Under the pieces are notes generated by a model. It saw nothing but the letters and a program-made list of their open reading frames with translations, did not search any database and had not been told where the DNA came from. Both the position numbers and the translations under genes were made by a program. From NP936 sp002726085 (lineage in GTDB: Bacteria > Acidobacteriota > Vicinamibacteria > Vicinamibacterales > UBA8438), in assembly GCA_036012905.1 (NCBI GenBank), contig DASCQF010000038.1, forward strand, positions 65,234 to 129,233: 64,000 nt of DNA, written 5' to 3'. Below are positions 58,565 through 64,000 of the stretch, piece after piece. Every line of letters starts with the position of its first letter. The first letter of the stretch is position 1.

Positions 58565-59721
58565 TGAACGCCGTCCTCGCTCTCGAAAACGGAAACTGGT
58601 ATTGCGGTACGGCGGCCGGTGCGACCGGTGTCGCGCGGGGCGAGGTCGTCTTCAATACCAGCATGACCGGCTATCAGGAGGTCCTGACCGACCCCTCCTA
58701 CGCGGGACAGATCGTCACCATGACCTGTCCCCAGATCGGGAACTACGGTGTGGCCGCCGAGGACACGGAGTCGCGCGGTCCGCAGGTCGCGGGGTTCGTC
58801 GTCCGCGAGGCCTCTTCGATTGCCAGCAACTGGCGGTCGAACGGGACGCTGCGCGACTATCTGACCGAGCATGGCGTGGTGGCAATCACCGGTGTCGACA
58901 CCCGGGCGCTGACCCGCGTCTTGCGGACAGCCGGGGTGATGCGCGGCCTCATCGGTACCGGTCATGTCGACCCGGAGGCGCTCGTTGCCGAGGCGCAGCA
59001 GGTAACGCCGATGGAGGGCAACGACCTCGTCCGCACCGTCAGCTGTATCGAGCCGTTCGATTGGCCCCCGCCGGGCCAGGGCGTCGCTCAGGGTGATGAT
59101 GGGCTCGAACCGGCAGAGTTCCGGTTGGCGCCGCCACGGCGCACGGGCCGGGCGTTCCGCATTGCAGCGTATGACTTTGGGCTGAAGCGGAATATCCTCC
59201 GCCGGCTGGCGGCTCACGGCTGCCAGATACGGGTCTTTCCCGCCGCGGCCCCGGCGAGCGACTTGCTGGCGATGGAGCCGGACGGCGTCTTTCTCAGCAA
59301 CGGGCCCGGGGACCCAGCGCCGCTCGACTACGCCGTGGCCAACGCGAAGAGCCTGCTGGAGTCCGATGTGCCGCTGTTCGGCATCTGTCTGGGTCATCAG
59401 GTGCTCGCGCTGGCCATGGGTGGCACCACCTACAAGCTCAAGTTCGGGCATCGGGGTGGAAATCATCCGGTCAAGCAGCTCTCCACCGGGCAGGTCGAGA
59501 TCACGAGTCAGAACCACGGCTTCGCCGTCGACCCGGAGGCGCTCCCTGACGAGGTCGAGGTCACCCATCTGAATCTCTACGACGGAACGGTCGAAGGGTT
59601 GCGACATACGCGTCATCCTGCCTTCTGCGTCCAGTATCATCCCGAGGCTTCGCCCGGGCCGCACGACGCCGATTACCTGTTCTCCCGTTTTCTCGAGGAG
59701 ATGGAGCGTCGAGCCGGTTAG
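58564..59721 (+). CDS. carA: Carbamoyl-phosphate synthase small subunit
   Basis: 385-aa glutaminase subunit. The N-terminal domain has MTGYQEVLTDPSYAGQIVTMTCPQIGNYG; the class I amidotransferase triad is Cys275 in FGICLGHQ, with His and Glu in CVQYHPEASPGPHD. It releases ammonia from glutamine for CarB. ATG 58564 shares a base with the preceding stop; the longer frame from 58393 overlaps that gene and is not used. carB follows after 14 bases. Confidence 0.96.
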   Translation: MNAVLALENGNWYCGTAAGATGVARGEVVFNTSMTGYQEVLTDPSYAGQIVTMTCPQIGNYGVAAEDTESRGPQVAGFVVREASSIASNWRSNGTLRDYLTEHGVVAITGVDTRALTRVLRTAGVMRGLIGTGHVDPEALVAEAQQVTPMEGNDLVRTVSCIEPFDWPPPGQGVAQGDDGLEPAEFRLAPPRRTGRAFRIAAYDFGLKRNILRRLAAHGCQIRVFPAAAPASDLLAMEPDGVFLSNGPGDPAPLDYAVANAKSLLESDVPLFGICLGHQVLALAMGGTTYKLKFGHRGGNHPVKQLSTGQVEITSQNHGFAVDPEALPDEVEVTHLNLYDGTVEGLRHTRHPAFCVQYHPEASPGPHDADYLFSRFLEEMERRAG

Positions 59722-59735
59722 GCCACGAAGTCCTC

Positions 59736-62700
59736 ATGCCACGCCGCACGGACATCAAACGGATTCTGGTCGTCGGCTCCGGCCCGATCGTCATCGGACA
59801 GGCCTGCGAGTTCGATTATTCGGGCACCCAGGCGTGTAAGGCGTTGCGCGCCGAAGGGCTCGAAGTGGTGCTGGTGAACTCGAACCCGGCGACCATCATG
59901 ACCGACCCCGAAGTGGCGGATCGGACCTATGTCGAGCCGCTGACTTGGGAGGTGGTCCGGTCGGTGATCGAGCGCGAGCGTCCCGACGCCTTGTTGCCGA
60001 CCGTCGGCGGCCAGACGGCGCTGAATTTGGCGGTGGAGCTCGACGCCCATGGGGTGCTCGAGGAGTTCGGCGTGTCGCTGATCGGCGCCTCGATCGACGC
60101 CATCATGGTGGCCGAGGATCGGTCGAAGTTTCATGAAGCGATGCAGTCGATCGACATCGATGTCCCGGCCAGCGCGTATGCGAAGTCGGTCGACGAGGCG
60201 TTGAGCGTCGTCGAGCGCCTCGGGTTCCCCTCGATCATCCGGCCGTCGTTCACGCTCGGCGGGGTAGGGGGCGGTATCGCCTACAACATCGAAGAGTTCC
60301 GGGAGGTCGTCACCCGCGGGATCGACCTGAGTCCGGTGCACGAGATCCTGATCGAGGAATCGGTCATCGGGTGGAAGGAGTTCGAGCTCGAGGTGATGCG
60401 CGACGTCGCCGACAACTTCGTCGTCGTTTGTTCGATCGAGAACATCGACCCGATGGGCGTCCACACCGGTGACAGCATCACCGTGGCGCCGGCCTTGACG
60501 CTCACCGACAAGGAGTATCAGCGGATGCGCGACGCCGCCCGGCGCATCATCCGCCGGGTGGGCGTTGAGACGGGCGGGTCGAATATCCAGTTCGCCGTCG
60601 ATCCGGCCGATGGTCGGATGGTGGCGATCGAGATGAATCCTCGCGTGTCGCGGTCCTCCGCCCTCGCCTCCAAGGCGACGGGGTTTCCAATCGCCAAGAT
60701 TGCCGCGAAGCTGGCGCTCGGCTACCGGCTCGACGAGATTCCCAACGACATCACTCGGCTCACCCCCGCATCGTTCGAGCCGACCATCGACTACGTTGTC
60801 GTCAAGGTGCCGCGGTGGACCTTCGAGAAGTTCCCGCAAGCCGACCGCACCCTGACGACCCAGATGAAATCGGTCGGCGAGGCGATGGCGATCGGCCGGA
60901 CATTCAAGGAGGCCTTTCTCAAGGGTATCCGGTCGCTCGAGATCGGCCGGAGCGCCCGGCTGTTCGGACAGACACCGGCCTCTCACGACGAAGAGGACGA
61001 CGTGGCGCTGCAACGCCAGCTCGTCGTGCCGACGGACCGCCGCATGTTCGCGGTTTTTCGAGCCCTCGATCGGGGCTGGAGTGTGGCCCAGGTGCACGAG
61101 CTGACCCACATCGATCCGTGGTTCCTCACGCAGTTTGCGGAGATCGTCGAGCTCAAGCGGTCGGCTGGTCTGGTCGGGGCACGCGAGATGTCACGGGACC
61201 TGCTCACTGTGCTGAAGCGTTCGGGGTTCGGCAACGAGGAGCTGAGCGGGGTGCTCGCCGTGGAATCGACCGTCATCCGTGATCGGTGCCGGGAAGCGGG
61301 GCTCGAGCCGGTCTACAAACGGATCGATACGTGCGCGGCGGAATTCGAATCGTTCACCCCGTATATGTACGGCACCTACGAAGAAGAATGCGAGTCGTCT
61401 CCGAACGACCGCCGCAAGGTGGTCATTCTGGGCTCGGGGCCCAACCGGATCGGACAGGGCATCGAGTTCGATTACTGCTGTTGTCACGCGGCGTTCGCGC
61501 TCAAGGAAGAAGGGCTCGAGACCGTGATGATCAACTGCAACCCGGAGACGGTGTCGACCGATTACGATTCGGTCGACCGGCTCTATTTCGAGCCGCTCAC
61601 ACTGGAGGATGTGTCGGCCGTCATCGAGAAGGAACGGGCCGGGGGCGGCGACGTTGCGTGCATCGTCCAGTTCGGCGGGCAGACGCCGTTGAAGCTCGCG
61701 CTCGGGTTGCAAGAGGCCGGAGTGACGATTCTGGGAACCTCGCCCGACTCGATTGACCTGGCCGAGGACCGCAAGCGGTTCTCAGCCCTGCTGTGGGAGC
61801 TTGGGATTCCGCAGGCGCCGAGTGGCATCGCGACCTCGCGCGAGGAGGCGCGGGAGGTGGCGGCCAAGATCGGCTATCCCCTCGTCGTGCGGCCTTCGTA
61901 TGTGCTGGGAGGCCGCGCCATGGCGATCGTGTTCGACGCAGGCGCGCTCGACCGTTACATGACCGACGCCGTGGATGCGTCGCCGGAGCACCCGATCCTG
62001 ATCGACAAGTTCCTCGAGGACGCGTTCGAGCTCGATGTCGATGCCGTGGCGGATGCCACCGGTGCAGTGGTCATCGGCGGGGTCATGGAGCACATCGAGC
62101 AGGCCGGCATCCATTCCGGCGACAGCTCGTGTGTCGTGCCGCCGTATCTGGTCGCCGACCGGCATCTGACGACGATTCGAGACTACATCCGCCGGGTGGC
62201 GCGGGCGCTCAAGGTAATCGGGCTGGTCAACGCGCAGTTTGCCATCAAGGACGACACCGTCTATGTGCTCGAGGTCAACCCGCGTGCGTCACGCACGGTC
62301 CCGTATCTGTCCAAGGCTACCGGGGTGCCGTTGGCCAAGACGGCAGCGCGCGTGATGGCCGGGAAGACGCTGGGCGAGCTTGGGCTGGTCGACGATCTCG
62401 AGGTGGCCGGCGTGTTCGTCAAGGCGCCGGTGTTTCCGTTCGTGCGGTTCCAGGGCGTCGATACCATCCTGGGCCCGGAGATGAAGTCGACCGGCGAGGT
62501 CATGGGCGGGGCCGCGACGTTCGGGTCGGCCTACGCCAAGGCGCAGTTGGCCGCCGGTCAACGGCTGCCTCGCGAGGGTACGGCCTTCATCAGCGTCAAC
62601 GATGACGACAAGGGGAACCTATTGCCGATCGCCAGGGACCTGTTCAGCCTCGGGTTCTCGCTGCTCGCCACGCACGGCACCGCTGCCTATCTGCGGGTGC

Positions 62701-62984
62701 ACGGCATCGAGGTCGAACCGGTTTTCAAGGTGAATGAGGGACGGCCCCACATCGGCGATCGGCTGGTGAACCGGGATATCGACCTGGTCATCAACACCCC
62801 GCTCGGGCGCGAGTCGTTCTTCGACGACCGGACGCTGCGCAGTATCGCGACGGCCCTGGGTGTGCCCTGCGTCACGACATTGACCGGGGCGGCCGCGACC
62901 GTCAGCGCGATCAGGGCGCTCCGCGAGGAGGTGCTCGACGTGCGTCCCCTGCAGGAGTATCACGCCGAAACTGCACGGACGTAG
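59736..62984 (+). CDS. carB: Carbamoyl-phosphate synthase large subunit
   Basis: 1082-aa synthase with two ATP-grasp halves. The first has RILVVGSGPIVIGQACEFDYSGTQACKAL and SIIRPSFTLGGVGGGIAYN; the second has VVILGSGPNRIGQGIEFDYCCCHAAFALKEEG and LVVRPSYVLGGRAMAIVFD; both hold the EMNPR/EVNPRASR metal sites. The last ~140 residues (ISVNDDDKGNLLPIARDLFSLGFSLLATHGTAAYL) are the MGS-like allosteric domain. It makes carbamoyl phosphate for arginine and pyrimidines. Confidence 0.97.
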   Translation: MPRRTDIKRILVVGSGPIVIGQACEFDYSGTQACKALRAEGLEVVLVNSNPATIMTDPEVADRTYVEPLTWEVVRSVIERERPDALLPTVGGQTALNLAVELDAHGVLEEFGVSLIGASIDAIMVAEDRSKFHEAMQSIDIDVPASAYAKSVDEALSVVERLGFPSIIRPSFTLGGVGGGIAYNIEEFREVVTRGIDLSPVHEILIEESVIGWKEFELEVMRDVADNFVVVCSIENIDPMGVHTGDSITVAPALTLTDKEYQRMRDAARRIIRRVGVETGGSNIQFAVDPADGRMVAIEMNPRVSRSSALASKATGFPIAKIAAKLALGYRLDEIPNDITRLTPASFEPTIDYVVVKVPRWTFEKFPQADRTLTTQMKSVGEAMAIGRTFKEAFLKGIRSLEIGRSARLFGQTPASHDEEDDVALQRQLVVPTDRRMFAVFRALDRGWSVAQVHELTHIDPWFLTQFAEIVELKRSAGLVGAREMSRDLLTVLKRSGFGNEELSGVLAVESTVIRDRCREAGLEPVYKRIDTCAAEFESFTPYMYGTYEEECESSPNDRRKVVILGSGPNRIGQGIEFDYCCCHAAFALKEEGLETVMINCNPETVSTDYDSVDRLYFEPLTLEDVSAVIEKERAGGGDVACIVQFGGQTPLKLALGLQEAGVTILGTSPDSIDLAEDRKRFSALLWELGIPQAPSGIATSREEAREVAAKIGYPLVVRPSYVLGGRAMAIVFDAGALDRYMTDAVDASPEHPILIDKFLEDAFELDVDAVADATGAVVIGGVMEHIEQAGIHSGDSSCVVPPYLVADRHLTTIRDYIRRVARALKVIGLVNAQFAIKDDTVYVLEVNPRASRTVPYLSKATGVPLAKTAARVMAGKTLGELGLVDDLEVAGVFVKAPVFPFVRFQGVDTILGPEMKSTGEVMGGAATFGSAYAKAQLAAGQRLPREGTAFISVNDDDKGNLLPIARDLFSLGFSLLATHGTAAYLRVHGIEVEPVFKVNEGRPHIGDRLVNRDIDLVINTPLGRESFFDDRTLRSIATALGVPCVTTLTGAAATVSAIRALREEVLDVRPLQEYHAETART

Positions 62985-63280
62985 GAAGAGCAACCTACAG
63001 GAGACGGGAGTCAGAAGGCAGGAGTCAGGAGAAACCGGAGGGCTGCGCCGACTTCTGATTCAGTTTCCGTTCAGACAATCCTCCTCGATCCCCCTCCCTC
63101 CCCCCGAATCTTTATTCACCCCGCTTGTACCCCGTGCACGCCAAGACCGAGTCGGTCCGCGCCGGTAGAAATCGCAACAGTTGAGAGACGGCGGAATCGC
63201 AGAATCTGCACCCCTGCCACCGATGGGACGCCGCTGGCGGATGGTTCACGTGCGCGACGGGTCTTGCATCGGCTCGCGGT
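62985..63280. repeat. carB-comEC gap with decayed heptad element
   Basis: Bases 63000-63058 hold GGAGTCA/GAAGGCA/GGAGTCA units followed by gaaaccggagggctgcgcc, a mutated form of the GAAGCC-GGAG-GGCTTC hairpin, then gacttctgattcag. Bases 63060-63280 show no gene, promoter or other repeat that can be supported. Confidence 0.65.
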
Positions 63281-64000
63281 GTGTCGAATCCGGCGGTGCT
63301 GGTGGCGGTGCCGCTTCTGGCCGGTGTGGCGACCGGCGTGTGGCTATCGATGCCGATCGGCGTCGTGCGTGTCGTGCTCGGAGTGGTCTGGGTGGCCACG
63401 GTCGCGGCGGCCAGCCTGCGGGCGGCGCCGCTTGCGTTGGCGGTGCTGCTCGTTGCCGGGTTCACCACCAGCGGTTTGCTGCTCGGGGCAACCCGGCACG
63501 TCGCCGCTCTCGAGACGCCACTGGCTCGCTGGTTTGACGATCAGCCCGGCGCCGCGGGCGGACGCGTCGGACCTGTGCTGATCGAGGGCCGGCTGCGGGC
63601 GGACGCGACGCCGACCGACTACGGCGTGACCCTGCGTCTGATGGTGGAGCGAATCGGTCGCGCCGATCTGTTGCGACCGACCTCTGGGGGCGTGCGGCTG
63701 TCGGTGGGTGGGCGCCGGTGGTCCGGCCGGATGGCCGGGTGGCGGGCCGGACGCCTCGTGCGCGTCTATGCGACCCTCCGGCGGCCGGCGGCCTACCGCA
63801 ACCCGGGCGTGGCCGACCAGGCTCGGCGGCAGGCGATGCGGGGAACCGCATTGATCGGGTCGGTCAAGAGCGGGTTGCTCGTTGACGTGGCGCGGCGCGG
63901 GTCCGTACCGGCCGAGCTTGCCTCGTCCGCGCGCGCCGCGGTGCGCCGGGGCATCGGGCGGTCGGTGGGACGCCACGGTGTCCGTTCGGCGGCCATCGTC
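63281..64000 (+). CDS. comEC: ComEC/Rec2-family DNA uptake channel, N-terminal part
   Basis: The first 240 codons of an open frame cut by the window end; no stop occurs between GTG 63281 and 64000. The start has three hydrophobic helices (VLVAVPLLAGVATGVWLSM, VVRVVLGVVWVATVAAASL, APLALAVLLVAGFTTSGLLLG). A DUF4131-like soluble domain follows, with WRAGRLVRVYATLRRPAAYRNPGVADQARRQAMRGTALIGSVKSGLLVDV, the segment just before the competence domain in ComEC. The protein would import single-stranded DNA through the inner membrane. GTG 63281 is the first start codon in this frame after the stop at 63182. Confidence 0.8.
   Translation, partial: MSNPAVLVAVPLLAGVATGVWLSMPIGVVRVVLGVVWVATVAAASLRAAPLALAVLLVAGFTTSGLLLGATRHVAALETPLARWFDDQPGAAGGRVGPVLIEGRLRADATPTDYGVTLRLMVERIGRADLLRPTSGGVRLSVGGRRWSGRMAGWRAGRLVRVYATLRRPAAYRNPGVADQARRQAMRGTALIGSVKSGLLVDVARRGSVPAELASSARAAVRRGIGRSVGRHGVRSAAIV

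Noticed and set aside
1..64000. rRNA, tRNA, CRISPR arrays, insertion sequences, prophage or riboswitches
   Set aside because: None was seen. The tandem array lacks repeat-spacer structure, and no transposase, integrase or phage gene is present.

Overview
This 64 kb window is a high-GC, gene-dense bacterial chromosome segment. About 60 protein genes have almost no space between them; there is no rRNA, tRNA, prophage, insertion sequence or CRISPR array. The genes point to a diderm bacterium: Lol lipoprotein export, BamA, OmpH/Skp, lipid A enzymes, LptE and a TonB-like protein are all present. ClpC, HrcA, BshC (bacillithiol), eukaryotic-type Ser/Thr kinases with PEGA domains and a futalosine (Mqn) menaquinone pathway accompany them. 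That mix best fits Acidobacteriota, probably the Vicinamibacteria lineage. This is an inference from gene content; no marker RNA is in the window.

Layout, plus strand first. 1-6600: end of lolC/E, lolD, clpC, bamA. 6800-10700: ompH/skp, a single ORF fusing FabZ to LpxA, lpxI and a Gfo/Idh/MocA oxidoreductase (outer membrane and lipid A block; lpxD is missing from its usual place). 10770-18100: menaquinone block with an MqnE-like protein that lacks the radical-SAM cysteines, then mqnA, mqnC, a 256-bp tandem repeat array, an amidohydrolase (probable aminofutalosine deaminase), a UbiA-type prenyltransferase (MqnP), UbiX and MenG/UbiE. 18300-22430: TonB-like protein, a 31-aa membrane peptide, miaA, dgt-like HD hydrolase, yceD, rpmF. 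22450-26710: plsX-fabD-fabG-acpP-fabF (no fabH). 26760-30280: etfB-etfA and ETF:quinone oxidoreductase, whose only sensible start is CTG. 30350-36610: a DUF374 acyltransferase, an HDAC-like deacetylase, leuS, lptE, holA.

From 36609 to 55651 nearly everything is on the minus strand: rpsT, an S4 protein, a lytic transglycosylase, alaS, recX, pilT, ilvE, a Ser/Thr kinase with a zinc ribbon, prmA-dnaJ-grpE-hrcA, an XdhC-like protein, a PpiC/SurA lipoprotein, a class A PBP and bshC; rsmE lies alone on the plus strand. From 55802 the plus strand resumes with a transmembrane PEGA pseudokinase, carA, carB and the start of comEC, cut by the window end.

Three repeat families fill the small gaps: (a) arrays of 7-bp units (GGAGRCA / TCAGAAG types), often ending in a GAAGCC-loop-GGCTTC hairpin; (b) an 84-86 bp palindromic element bounded by CTAGYGA/TCRCTAG, with fragments that touch the start or stop codons of several genes; (c) the 256-bp tandem array at 14.0-14.6 kb with one inverted relative at 41.4 kb. 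The most notable coding observations are the FabZ-LpxA fusion, the cysteine-less MqnE relative, the pseudokinase, the CTG start, and two ORFs whose C-terminal tails are translated repeat.
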